From NCBI RefSeq assembly GCF_000430545.1, contig NZ_KE387166.1:124001-188000 (forward strand): a stretch of DNA of 64,000 bases, written 5' to 3'. Origin of the DNA: Tenacibaculum ovolyticum DSM 18103 (GTDB taxonomy: Bacteria; Bacteroidota; Bacteroidia; Flavobacteriales; Flavobacteriaceae). The translations under genes and the position numbers were made by a program. Below the pieces are notes generated by a model. The model was not told where the DNA came from. It did not search any database and saw only the letters and a list, made by a program, of their open reading frames with translations. Below, piece by piece: positions 1-7,772 of the stretch (positions are counted from its first letter, which is position 1; each line of letters begins with the position of its first letter).

Positions 1-99
1 CATAACAATAAGAGCTCGAAAGTTAATTGGAGTCGTTTTTTGGTTTGTGCTAGCGTATTTGCTATGTGATGATTTTAAATTAATAGTTCCTATACTCAT
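1..99 (-). CDS. Possible N-terminal part of a CDS cut by the left edge
   Basis: An open frame starts with ATG at 99 and runs leftward for 33 codons without a stop to the window edge. The predicted peptide begins MSIGTINLKSS and ends FRALIVM. I do not recognise it. The only support is the open frame, an AT-rich stretch before the ATG as is usual for Flavobacteria, and the lack of any other gene here. A chance open frame of this length is quite possible in AT-rich DNA. Confidence 0.3.
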   Translation of the reverse strand, partial: MSIGTINLKSSHSKYASTNQKTTPINFRALIVM

Positions 100-670
100 A
101 TTATAGTTTTATTTAAGTCCATTATATCAATTTACATACCATTAGTATTTAAAGCTTATTTGCTGGTTATTATAGATTTTTAGATTGTTTTTAGTGTGTA
201 TTTTTTACACACTAATCATGTAGTTGTATACTTTTTATACACTTGTACATCATCGACTATTTTCACAATAAGTAAACAGAATTTGTAAAAGGAGAGAATT
301 ACGTAATTAGAATAATATTGGTATTTTGTTAAAGTGTTTTAAGGCAGATAGTTTAAGAGTTTTACCGATAAAATAGAATTAAAGAATATTCTTAATTATT
401 ACATAAATTACTGAGAAGAACTATTTTTTTTAGAGGATAGGAAACTATAATAATCCAGACATTAAAATACTTATAACTTACTCCTATTATTTTTTAAACG
501 ACAAATGTTGTTAAACTGTTTTATGTTTTTTTTGTAGCACATGAAAATTAAATTTGGAGATAATCTATTAATTATCGCATCTTTGCAGCAGTTCATTGAA
601 AAGGTTCTTTTATAGTTTATGAGATATGTAACCCAATATTGCGTTACATAATTTATAAAATATAATAAAT
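100..670. other. AT-rich gap with two tandem small hairpins
   Basis: No gene is seen. Two perfect small hairpins lie next to each other: 192-200 pairs with 206-214 (TAGTGTGTA arm, T5 loop) and 225-230 pairs with 236-241 (TGTATA arm). Neither is followed by a clear T-run on the plus strand. The right end holds the probable promoter of the gene at 671. Confidence 0.5.
553..585 (+). promoter_or_regulatory. Probable Bacteroidota promoter for the 671 gene
   Basis: TTTG at 553-556 and CATCTTTG at 578-585 are 21 bases apart. This is one mismatch from the Bacteroidota TTTG / TAnnTTTG pattern. Transcription would begin near 591, giving a leader of about 80 bases. Confidence 0.45.
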
Positions 671-958
671 ATGAATTGGAAAATTCAAAAATTAAATAAT
701 GGTGAAACCATTATATCAAAAGAACCAGGTAATTCTATGTTACCACTTTTAAAATCGAAACAACCAGTACGGTTACAACCTATTATTTGGGAAGATTGCG
801 AAGTAGGAGACATTGTTTTTTGTAAAGTACGTGGAAACTGCTTTACGCATCTTGTAAAAGGTAAAAATGACAAACGGGGATTGTTAATAGGTAACAACCG
901 AGGGAGAATTAACGGATGGACAAAAAATGTGTATGGAAAAGTGGTAGAAATACTATAA
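671..958 (+). CDS. Mini S24/S26-type peptidase-like protein
   Basis: This 95-residue protein has the core of the LexA/signal-peptidase fold. A G-N-S-M-L-P motif at residues 20-25 puts the presumed nucleophile at Ser22, and a GDIVF strand near residue 46 is followed by His60 where type-I signal peptidases of the Ser-His class carry their second catalytic residue. There is no membrane segment and no DNA-binding domain, so it is neither a classic signal peptidase nor a full repressor. Related small proteins in Bacteroidota are annotated as S24/S26-family or phage-repressor-like. The natural substrate is unknown. It stands alone, with its own probable promoter and no co-oriented gene close behind. 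The family call is based on motifs and fold resemblance only. Confidence 0.65.
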   Translation: MNWKIQKLNNGETIISKEPGNSMLPLLKSKQPVRLQPIIWEDCEVGDIVFCKVRGNCFTHLVKGKNDKRGLLIGNNRGRINGWTKNVYGKVVEIL

Positions 959-1140
959 ATGCCATAGGCATTCTTAAAAGAAAACAAAAAAGAGCATTAA
1001 AACGCTCATTTATATTTTATAAATTAATTAAAAACTAAAAATTAAACCTATGACAATACAAAAAATCACATATCAGGACGCAAAAATGCGACTTTGTGAG
1101 TTGTATTTTAGGTAGAAAATTATACCATAAAAAGTAAAAA

Positions 1141-1172
1141 CGTCCAAAATTTAATTTTTGGACGTTTTTTTT
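1141..1172 (+). terminator. Rho-independent terminator
   Basis: CGTCCAAAA at 1141-1149 pairs perfectly with 1156-1164, and a run of T residues follows at once. It would end transcription coming from the 671 gene and the small 1050-1115 frame. Confidence 0.75.
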
Positions 1173-1332
1173 ATGAAAAAATTTAAAACCTGAAACTCAA
1201 TTTGAATCGTGTAGTACAAAAAGTACATAGCAAAGAATCAGTTAGTTAAAGAATCTACAAAAAGTGGACAGGAATTACAGTGTCTAAATTATTTTTAATC
1301 AATTGATTTTTAGGTGATTAAATTTATATTTA

Positions 1333-1364
1333 TTTGTGTAATTCAAAAACACGTTATAAGTTTG
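1333..1364 (+). promoter_or_regulatory. Consensus Bacteroidota promoter ahead of the ncRNA candidate
   Basis: TTTG at 1333-1336 and TAAGTTTG at 1357-1364 are separated by 20 bases, an exact match to the housekeeping promoter pattern of this phylum. The start site would be near 1370. Confidence 0.65.
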
Positions 1365-1369
1365 CATCG

Positions 1370-1592
1370 CAATAAAGCACAAAACATACTTATTGAAATG
1401 TTACCTTAAGCACAGTATAAAGGTCTTTCAATAAAAATTAAAAACGAAGTAAATGTTTAATACACTATTCAACAAAAACATACAAAGAGAACTAGGTTCT
1501 TTTTATTGTTTACTTCGCGACTTTCCACACTATACATAGCAAACACTATTATATATGAAAAGTCCGAAGTTTTAAAATTTCGGACTTTTTTT
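1370..1592 (+). ncRNA. Candidate structured small RNA (6S-like shape)
   Basis: A promoter, about 220 non-coding bases and a terminator define a likely RNA. Hairpin 1: TTATTGAAA at 1390-1398 pairs with 1426-1434, with an inner ACCTT/AAGGT helix at 1403-1407 and 1420-1424. Hairpin 2: CGAAGTAAA at 1445-1453 pairs with 1509-1517, encloses a large asymmetric open region, and ends in a short terminal helix at 1484-1504. A closing stem, a large bubble and a terminal stem are the layout of 6S RNA, and a 6S family specific to Flavobacteria is known, but I cannot match the sequence to it from memory. No open frame of useful length fits. Identity is therefore open; the existence of an RNA is well supported. 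Confidence 0.5.
1561..1592 (+). terminator. Rho-independent terminator
   Basis: AGTCCGAA at 1561-1568 pairs with 1579-1586, followed by seven T residues. It closes the structured RNA that starts near 1370. Confidence 0.8.
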
Positions 1593-1711
1593 ATGGAGTT
1601 TATTTCCAAGGGATTTTTCGAAGTTTATAGTTTTCCTGCCTAAGTAGGAATTTTAAAAGGAAACCAATTAAAAAATTGGTTTCCGTAGAAAAAACATCTC
1701 AAAATTAAATC

Positions 1712-3103
1712 ATGGGAAATAAATTAAAAGGAAAAGACCTAATAAAATTAGGGTTTCCAAAGAACAATAGTATCAATATCGCTTTAGGTCAAATAAACAG
1801 ATACCGTAAAAAAGAAAAGAAAGAACGCATTTTAGAAGAAGCAAAAGAAGTGTTATTAACACCCGAAAAGTTTCAAGGAAATGCCATTTGGGGAAAAGTA
1901 GTTGAAGGATTAATAAAACCCGTAGAAGTACGTTTTCATCAATTAAAAAATACCAGAGCACCCTTTACAATTTACGGAGAAAATGAAATTGACGACTTAG
2001 CAAAATATCAATTATATGATGCTTTAAAATTACCAATAGCAGTGCAAGGAGCTTTAATGCCTGATGCTCATGCAGGTTATGGCTTACCAATTGGTGGAGT
2101 TTTAGCAACAGAAAATGCTGTAATTCCGTACGGAGTAGGAGTAGATATTGGATGTAGAATGTGTTTAACAATTTACCCGATAAAAGCATCGTACTTAAAA
2201 GGAAAACGACATCAATTAGAAAATATCTTGTCAGAGCACACCAAATTCGGAATGCGTGAAACACATAAGGTAAAACACGATCATGAAATATTTGAACGTA
2301 CTGAATTTAATGATATTCCATTGTTAAAACGTTTAAAAACCAAAGCCTACAAACAATTAGGAACCTCAGGTGGAGGAAACCATTTTGTGGAGTTTGGGAC
2401 TGTAAATATTACAGATGCGAATAATGAGTTTGGTTTACCAATTGGTGAATATGTAGGCTTATTAAGTCATAGTGGAAGTAGAGGTTTTGGAGCTAACATA
2501 GCTAAACATTACACGTATTTGGCAACAAAACAATGTCCGCTTCCTAAAAATGTACAGCATTTGGCTTGGTTAGATTTAAATACGCATGACGGACAAGAAT
2601 ATTGGTTGGCAATGAATTTGGCTGGAGATTATGCAAAGGCTTGTCACGATAATATTCACAAACGAATAGGTAAATTATTAGGTACTAAAGCCATTGCTAA
2701 AATAGAGAATCATCACAACTTTGCTTGGAAAGAACAAGTAAATGGGCAAGAACTAATTGTGCATAGAAAAGGAGCAACACCTGCAAATAAAGGACAGTTA
2801 GGTATTATTCCGGGTTCTATGACAGCGCCAGGATATATTGTTAGAGGCTTAGGAAATAGCGAAAGTTTAAATTCTGCTTCACACGGTGCAGGACGTTTGT
2901 TTTCTCGTAAAAAGTGTAAAGAAAAATTCACGAAAAGCGAAATTAAGCATCAATTAAAAATGAATGATGTGAGTCTTATTGGTGGCGGAGTAGACGAAGC
3001 TCCAATGGCATACAAAAGCATTAAAAAAGTAATGAGTAATCAACAAGAATTGGTTGAAGTGTTAGGAACATTTACACCTAAAATTGTTAGAATGGATAAG
3101 TAA
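1712..3103 (+). CDS. rtcB: RNA-splicing ligase RtcB
   Basis: RtcB joins RNA 2',3'-cyclic-phosphate or 3'-phosphate ends to 5'-OH ends using GTP and Mn2+. The 463 residues carry the full active site: DAH near 118-120, D-I-G-C with metal ligand Cys148, GGGNH with His224, HSGSRG with His253, NHHNFAW with His334/His335, and the guanylylated His391 in SHGAGR. An N-terminal stretch of about 55 residues precedes the catalytic core. The gene is followed after 135 bases by prfH, the known partner in repair of damaged ribosomes. No archease gene and no RtcR regulator is seen nearby. Expression control is not evident; the rtcB start has an AT-rich upstream region as usual here. Function is secure from complete motifs; the ribosome-repair role is inferred from the neighbour. 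Confidence 0.97.
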   Translation: MGNKLKGKDLIKLGFPKNNSINIALGQINRYRKKEKKERILEEAKEVLLTPEKFQGNAIWGKVVEGLIKPVEVRFHQLKNTRAPFTIYGENEIDDLAKYQLYDALKLPIAVQGALMPDAHAGYGLPIGGVLATENAVIPYGVGVDIGCRMCLTIYPIKASYLKGKRHQLENILSEHTKFGMRETHKVKHDHEIFERTEFNDIPLLKRLKTKAYKQLGTSGGGNHFVEFGTVNITDANNEFGLPIGEYVGLLSHSGSRGFGANIAKHYTYLATKQCPLPKNVQHLAWLDLNTHDGQEYWLAMNLAGDYAKACHDNIHKRIGKLLGTKAIAKIENHHNFAWKEQVNGQELIVHRKGATPANKGQLGIIPGSMTAPGYIVRGLGNSESLNSASHGAGRLFSRKKCKEKFTKSEIKHQLKMNDVSLIGGGVDEAPMAYKSIKKVMSNQQELVEVLGTFTPKIVRMDK

Positions 3104-3238
3104 CATTTTTTGGGCGTTACCTAAAGGTCGGGCTTTACACACTCGCTTTTTTTGAAAAATAAAAAAGAGCTCAAACAAATGCTTCAATCCCTAACGCAAG
3201 TTTACTTGTAAAGATATTCATATAAATAATAAGAAATA

Positions 3239-3931
3239 ATGAAAACTAAAATAATACAATTAACAGCAGCAAAAGGTCCCGCAGAATGTGCTTGGGTAGT
3301 AGCTAAAGTGTTAAAACTATTTTTAAAAGAATTGATACATAATAAGATTGTATATCAAATACTTCATAAAGAAAACGGAATAGAAAATGGCACGGTACAA
3401 TCAGTAAGTATAGAACTAAAAGGAAAACAACTTCCCGAGTTTTTAAACGATTGGTTGGGTTCAATTCAATGGATTGGCACATCAACATTTAGAAAATATC
3501 ATAAACGTAAAAATTGGTTTATTGGATGTTATGAGTTACATCAATTTGAAGAAAAAACAATCAATGAAAATGAAATTCAATTTCAAGCCATTCGAAGCTC
3601 AGGAGCAGGTGGGCAACATGTAAACAAGGTTAGTTCTGCAATAAGAGCAAAACATACACCAACAGGCGTACAAGTTTTGGTAATGGATAGCCGTTCTCAA
3701 CATCAAAATAAAAAAATAGCGATACTACGCTTAAAAGAAAAGATTCGAGAACACAATACTAATCAGTTAAAAGAAACTGTAAAAAGTGAATGGGAAAACC
3801 ATTTGAGTTTAGAAAGAGGAAACCCAGTAAGAATATTTACAGGTTCCGATTTTAAGCAAAAAAAGAAAGAGAAATCTTTTAAAACAAAACGAAGTCAGTT
3901 AAAAACTGATTTAAGAAAACAATTAGAATAA
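3239..3931 (+). CDS. prfH: Peptide chain release factor-like protein PrfH
   Basis: PrfH is a class-I release-factor relative that lacks the stop-codon-reading domains. It releases the nascent chain from ribosomes whose 16S decoding centre has been cut, after which RtcB reseals the RNA. The GGQ hydrolysis motif is at residues 124-126 in GAGGQHVNK, within a domain that matches RF1/RF2 domain 3, and the C-terminal tail is Lys/Arg-rich as expected for ribosome binding. Length (230) is usual for PrfH and much shorter than RF1 or RF2 (about 360). It lies just downstream of rtcB on the same strand, the classic arrangement. The foldback repeat at 3935-4051 begins right after its stop codon. Confidence 0.93.
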   Translation: MKTKIIQLTAAKGPAECAWVVAKVLKLFLKELIHNKIVYQILHKENGIENGTVQSVSIELKGKQLPEFLNDWLGSIQWIGTSTFRKYHKRKNWFIGCYELHQFEEKTINENEIQFQAIRSSGAGGQHVNKVSSAIRAKHTPTGVQVLVMDSRSQHQNKKIAILRLKEKIREHNTNQLKETVKSEWENHLSLERGNPVRIFTGSDFKQKKKEKSFKTKRSQLKTDLRKQLE

Positions 3932-3934
3932 ATA

Positions 3935-4051
3935 TGTCAGTTCGAGTGATTTTTTGTAGTGAAACGGAGAAAAATTGTATCGAGAACAATTAATAACTTC
4001 TCGATACAAAATTATTTTTCACGTTGTTGTAAATAATTTCACTCGAAGTAA
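3935..4051 (-). repeat. Dispersed foldback repeat, family X, copy 1
   Basis: This 117-base element is an inverted-orientation copy of the two elements at 19834-19954 and 20003-20122. Its ends are near-complementary (TCAGTTCGAGTG and CACTCGAAGTAAC) and an inner pair of ATCGAGAA/TTCTCGAT arms gives a foldback. It sits between prfH and the TPR-like gene. Confidence 0.6.
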
Positions 4052-4066
4052 CATTAAAATAAAAAT

Positions 4067-4597
4067 ATGGGAAATAGTATAAATAATTACGTTTTTAAAG
4101 CGCTAGATTCATATCACTATGATTTAGAAGAAACAATGGAGTCTTTAAATTATGCTTTATCATACGACGATAAAAATACCATGGCATTAACATTAATGGG
4201 TAGAGTATATGCTGAAAGATTGTATAGGTATACCGAAGCTATTAGTTATTACAAAGAAGTATTAGCAATAAATATCAATGCTTTCGAGGTGTATACACAT
4301 TATATTAATGTGTTATTATGGAATGAAGATGTAAAAGAAGCGGATGATTTTATTGATTTTGCATTAACGGTAAAAGGATCAGATAAAGCATTGTTATACT
4401 CTAAAAAGGCAGTTTTAAATGAGCAACTTAAAAAATATAAGACAACATTGAGTTTTATTAAACTAGCAAAAGAACACACTTTTAATTCCGAATTTATGGC
4501 AACTATAAAAGAGCAGAAAGAAAGAGTTAAAGAAAAAATGCCAAAGAAAAAGAAAAGTAAACCTTCTAAAAAGGGTAAAAAAACGAAAAAAAAGTAA
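4067..4597 (+). CDS. Small TPR-like helical protein with Lys-rich tail
   Basis: The 176-residue protein is predicted to be all-helical. Segments such as TMALTLMGRVYAERLYRYT and the next two helix pairs (about residues 40-150) fit tetratricopeptide repeats, the usual scaffold for protein-protein contact. The last 20 residues are almost entirely Lys, Ser and Pro, which would suit contact with RNA or the ribosome. There is no signal peptide or membrane segment, so it should be cytoplasmic. It lies between prfH and the tRNA-like RNA region on the same strand, so a role in the same RNA-damage response is plausible, but only position supports this. No specific family name is recognised. Confidence 0.7.
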   Translation: MGNSINNYVFKALDSYHYDLEETMESLNYALSYDDKNTMALTLMGRVYAERLYRYTEAISYYKEVLAININAFEVYTHYINVLLWNEDVKEADDFIDFALTVKGSDKALLYSKKAVLNEQLKKYKTTLSFIKLAKEHTFNSEFMATIKEQKERVKEKMPKKKKSKPSKKGKKTKKK

Positions 4598-4832
4598 ACT
4601 AAATTATACTACGCAAATACAATGCGTAATAGCGTTGCATATTTGTAGTGTTATTAAGAAAAAGAAAAAAATGAATTAAAATAAATAGGTCGTTATGAGG
4701 TAGTAAAATGAAGTAAGTGTTAGTTTAAAAGAAAAGATTGCTTCGTTTCTCTCGCAATGACATTTAAAAATATCAAGCAAGTCTTGTTGGGTGTTTCTGT
4801 ATAGCACCATTGTATAAATCCGTACAGTTTTT

Positions 4833-5131
4833 GTATTCGGTTTTTATATGCAACTAGTCTTGAAGGTTTCGATTATTTACCAAAAAATAATCTCACTCTA
4901 TGTACGAAGGTTCGAATCCTTCCATAACGAAAGTTATGTAGCACAGTCGGTTAATGCAGTAGAAAAAGTTCGTGGGTTCGAATCCCACTATCCGAAAGGA
5001 TATGGCAGAGCGGTCGAATGCACTAGATTTCGGTTCTAGTAATTATGGTAAGCCTAACGGCATGTTGGTTCGAGTCCAACCTCTTGGCTTGAGTAAAGCC
5101 CCTTAAGCTAATCATCTTGTAAAACTGATTA
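4833..5131 (+). ncRNA. Chain of tRNA-like modules with tetraloop-capped acceptor stems
   Basis: Three T-arms are perfect: 4906-4922 (GAAGG/CCTTC, loop TTCGAAT), 4972-4988 (GTGGG/CCCAC, loop TTCGAAT) and 5064-5080 (GTTGG/CCAAC, loop TTCGAGT). After T-arm 1, CATAAC (4923-4928) is joined by GAAA to its complement GTTATG (4933-4938), then TA and a D-arm (4941-4957, AGTCGG loop). After T-arm 2, TATCC (4989-4993), GAAA and GGATA (4998-5002) repeat this design, then TG and a Ser-type D-arm (5005-5021). An anticodon-type arm follows (CTAGA/TCTAG, 5023-5039), then a small variable-arm helix (GCC/GGC, 5052-5061), then T-arm 3 and a GGCTT/AAGCC hairpin (5086-5100). So 3' acceptor halves pair with the next 5' half, not their own. 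No CCA end exists and these cannot be ordinary tRNAs. A weaker D-arm-like piece at 4833-4849 and hairpins at 4871-4892 and 5109-5131 may belong. Bacterial Y RNAs next to RtcB also contain tRNA mimics. Confidence 0.75.
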
Positions 5132-5140
5132 TTAAAAAAT

Positions 5141-5342
5141 AAAACGATACGTTCTAAATGGGTTTTTTAATAAACACTTAAAAAAGAACTTTGAAGTTTT
5201 TAGTTTTAAAAATAGTAAGGAATGACTTTTTATAAATCAGTTGCTTTCATTTATGAATTCAATCCATTTTAAAAAACAAATTTCAAGCTTATTTTAAATA
5301 AATCACTTCCGTTATTTGTTAAGCATTTTAGCGTATCGTTTT
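5141..5342 (+). other. Long-range inverted repeat downstream of the tRNA-like RNA
   Basis: AAAACGATACG at 5141-5151 is the exact reverse complement of 5332-5342. Inside, GTTTTTTAA and TTAAAAAAC stretches can also pair. This could be a basal stem of the same transcript as the tRNA-like chain, or a separate domain. No gene fits inside. Confidence 0.5.
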
Positions 5343-5441
5343 TAAAATTAGTAGATGTTTCTCTGTTACAGAGAATATTATATAAAGTAAATCATTCTGA
5401 AATTAATAAAAATAAATTTTCAGAATTTAAAAATTAAAAAA

Positions 5442-6542
5442 ATGAAAAGAGTAAGAATTAATACAGGAAAAGTAGGATTGGTATTTAAAAATGGAGATTA
5501 TCAAAAGGTAATTACACAAGGAAGCCATTGGTTATTTTTAAATCAAAACGTAATTATATATGATTTAACAAAAGAGTTTAATACAGCTGTTGCGATAGAA
5601 ATTTTATTAAAAGATACGCTTTTAGTAGATATGCTTGAAGTTATTAATGTAAAAGACAATGAATTGGTTATTATTTATGAGAATGATAATTTTACGAGGG
5701 TTTTACAAGCAGGAAGACATGTTTATTGGAAAGGTGTTGTAAATAGAAAATTTCAAAAAATTGATGTTAGTAAGATTTATATTACAGAAGCTATTGATAA
5801 AGCATTGTTTAGTAACTATGAATTTAATAAATACATTCGATTATTTGAAGTTGCAGCTTATGAAAAAGCAATATTATTAGTTAATGATACGCATACTAAA
5901 ACCTTAACAGGTGGAACCTATAGATTTTGGAAAAACGATACGACTATTAAGATTGCAAAAGCTGATATGAGGCAATTGCAATTAGAAATTGCAGGGCAAG
6001 AATTGTTAACTAAGGATAAAGCAACTATTAGAATCAATTTTTATACACAATATAAAGTAGTTGCTATTGAAAAAGCCTTGTTAGAAAATAAAGATTATGA
6101 AAAACAATTATATATTTTAATGCAGTTAGCTTTAAGAATGTATGTTGGTACCTATACTTTAGATGAATTGTTAGCAGAAAAAGAAAATATTGCAACAGCT
6201 GTGTTTAATGAAGTTTCAAAAAAAGCTGATGATTTAGGTGTAAAAATTATTAATTGTGGAATTAGAGATGTGATTTTAACAGGAGATATGAAAGAGATTA
6301 TGAATCAGGTTTTAATTGCGCAGAAAAAGGCACAGGCCAATATAATTACGAGAAGAGAAGAAACAGCTTCAACCAGAAGTTTGTTAAATACCGCTAAATT
6401 AATGGAAGATAACGAGATGTTATACAAATTAAAAGAAATGGAATATGTTGAGAAAATTGCAGATAAGGTAGGAGAGATTTCTGTTTCTGGAAACGGAAAT
6501 ATGGTGAGGCAATTAAAAGAAATTTTTGTTGCGAGTAAATAA
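5442..6542 (+). CDS. Slipin-family SPFH (band-7) protein
   Basis: The 366-residue protein has an SPFH/band-7 core (about residues 130-310), with the typical TKDKATIRINF strand and a following helical region rich in Ala, Glu and Lys ending near 345. It starts MKRVRINTGKVGLVFKNG and has no signal peptide or transmembrane helix, unlike membrane stomatins. The first 120 residues repeat the motif of a short beta unit (VITQGSHWLF, VLQAGRHVYW, TLTGGTYRFW). Soluble slipins of this type are known neighbours of RtcB-type RNA-repair genes. It follows the tRNA-like RNA region on the same strand and is probably its companion. A perfect hairpin lies just ahead of the start. Molecular role is unknown. Confidence 0.85.
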   Translation: MKRVRINTGKVGLVFKNGDYQKVITQGSHWLFLNQNVIIYDLTKEFNTAVAIEILLKDTLLVDMLEVINVKDNELVIIYENDNFTRVLQAGRHVYWKGVVNRKFQKIDVSKIYITEAIDKALFSNYEFNKYIRLFEVAAYEKAILLVNDTHTKTLTGGTYRFWKNDTTIKIAKADMRQLQLEIAGQELLTKDKATIRINFYTQYKVVAIEKALLENKDYEKQLYILMQLALRMYVGTYTLDELLAEKENIATAVFNEVSKKADDLGVKIINCGIRDVILTGDMKEIMNQVLIAQKKAQANIITRREETASTRSLLNTAKLMEDNEMLYKLKEMEYVEKIADKVGEISVSGNGNMVRQLKEIFVASK

Positions 6543-6580
6543 AAAAAAGTTGTCGTTTGTTTACAGCCTTTTATTTAAAA

Positions 6581-6612
6581 GTAGCGGTTTAGGTTAGTTC
6601 CTAAACCGCTAC
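6581..6612. terminator. Bidirectional terminator between convergent genes
   Basis: A perfect 13-base-pair stem (GTAGCGGTTTAGG at 6581-6593 with 6600-6612, six-base loop) lies between the convergent slipin gene and the lipoprotein gene. A T-rich tract follows on the minus strand. Confidence 0.75.
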
Positions 6613-6632
6613 AATACTCTCTACTGGATTTT

Positions 6633-7709
6633 TTATTTATATTTTAATCTAAGAATTCGAAAGGGAGTCTTTGATTTATCTATATTTCCAGTGAAAGCGG
6701 GGGACTTATGCAGTTGATTTGTTGCAACATATAGCCAGTTATTATGTATTGCTATATTATCTGCCCAATTTAAAAGGGAATCTTTTTTTAAGGTATTTAG
6801 TTTTCCGTTTTTTAGAAGTACATCAATACTATAATTTTGAATATTAGTAAAATAATGGTTGCCAATATTATCTGTAGCGGCACCATCAGAAATAGGCTTC
6901 TTACCTACAACTGAAATAAGCTTAAGTATTTTACGGTCTTCATCATTATTACGAATAGTACTTGTTGGTATTTGATACCATTTAGTACCATTCATTGCTC
7001 CATAATATAAAGTTTCTCTATCTGCAGAAAGTGTGATAGGATCTAATCCAATTCGAGCAGGTTTCCCCATAAATTGTTGCACTTTTCCGTCTATTATCAT
7101 ATCAATATTTTCGGCTTGCATACTAGGAAGATCTACAATTTTTCTAAAGGTATTTTTTTTAATATTAACAACAATAATTCCAGGGTTTCCAAAATCAGCT
7201 AGGTATACAAAACCATTTTTATCATCAACAGCTAAATCTTGTACAAAACTATTACTTGGAGCTATTTCTTGAGGAATATCAAATTGAAATAGTTTCTTTC
7301 TAGTGTTAATATCGTAAGCATATAATCTGGTTTTTCCAATATTTAACCCTATATCAATTACCCAAAGGCGATTTTTAGTGTCAAATATTATTCCTAGTGG
7401 CGTATCTAGCTTTTCATCTGATTTACTTTCTAATGTTGATTGAACTTCTAAATTAGGAAAAGGAATATATGTTGTTTTATTGGTAATTTCTACAAGTTGT
7501 AATTTTTTTGACCTTAAAGGATGAATACTACTAAATATTCTACCTTCTTTTGAAACGGCTACATTACCAGGATTAATATTCATCTCAGCTACAACCTCTA
7601 ATGTTCCTATTTTTTTTACTGCTTTTTGTGTTGTTTTCTCTTTTTTTATAGAAGTATTACAAGAGAGTAATGCAGATGAGATTAGTAATAATATACTATA
7701 CTTATTCAT
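6633..7709 (-). CDS. Lipoprotein of the royal jelly/yellow protein family
   Basis: The N-terminus is a lipoprotein signal ending in LLSC with the modified Cys17. The remaining 340 residues match the major-royal-jelly/yellow six-bladed propeller family: the markers are PLGIIFDTKNRLWVIDIG near residue 120, a VYLADFG strand and an ALxL-type late blade. Bacterial members are annotated as L-dopachrome tautomerase-related or gluconolactonase-like, but their substrates are not established. It would sit on the outer face of a membrane. It is the last of three co-oriented genes with a PEBP protein and a peroxiredoxin-like protein, 63 bases below the PEBP gene. Confidence 0.82.
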   Translation of the reverse strand: MNKYSILLLISSALLSCNTSIKKEKTTQKAVKKIGTLEVVAEMNINPGNVAVSKEGRIFSSIHPLRSKKLQLVEITNKTTYIPFPNLEVQSTLESKSDEKLDTPLGIIFDTKNRLWVIDIGLNIGKTRLYAYDINTRKKLFQFDIPQEIAPSNSFVQDLAVDDKNGFVYLADFGNPGIIVVNIKKNTFRKIVDLPSMQAENIDMIIDGKVQQFMGKPARIGLDPITLSADRETLYYGAMNGTKWYQIPTSTIRNNDEDRKILKLISVVGKKPISDGAATDNIGNHYFTNIQNYSIDVLLKNGKLNTLKKDSLLNWADNIAIHNNWLYVATNQLHKSPAFTGNIDKSKTPFRILRLKYK

Positions 7710-7772
7710 TGTTATTTGTATTAGAGAAGATTTTATTTACTTGCTAGAAAAGAAAATCTTTTTTATAATAAT

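Larger units (their letters stand above)
959..1711. other. Gap with a mini-ORF, terminator and ncRNA candidate
   Basis: No protein gene of normal size is present. A weak hairpin (GAGC/GCTC, 987-1002) follows the peptidase-like gene. A 21-codon open frame at 1050-1115 (MTIQKITYQD...) ends just before the terminator at 1141-1172; whether it is translated is unknown. The rest contains the promoter, structured RNA and terminator listed separately. Confidence 0.4.
4598..5441. other. Long non-coding stretch between TPR gene and slipin gene
   Basis: No convincing protein gene. A frame at 4848-5039 exists only because the tRNA-like segments happen to stay open. The stretch contains the tRNA-like chain, a long-range stem (AAAACGATACG at 5141-5151 with 5332-5342), a perfect hairpin at 5359-5375 (TTCTCTG arm) and another at 5394-5426 (ATTCTGAAA arm) that ends 16 bases before the slipin ATG. 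Confidence 0.7.

Noticed and set aside
4848..5039. 63-residue open frame across the tRNA-like region
   Set aside because: It is built from tRNA-like arms; codons follow RNA stems, and no protein family fits.
4906..5100. A cluster of normal tRNA genes
   Set aside because: Acceptor halves do not pair within one unit, some units lack an anticodon arm, and there is no sensible anticodon or 3' end; GAAA loops join neighbours instead.
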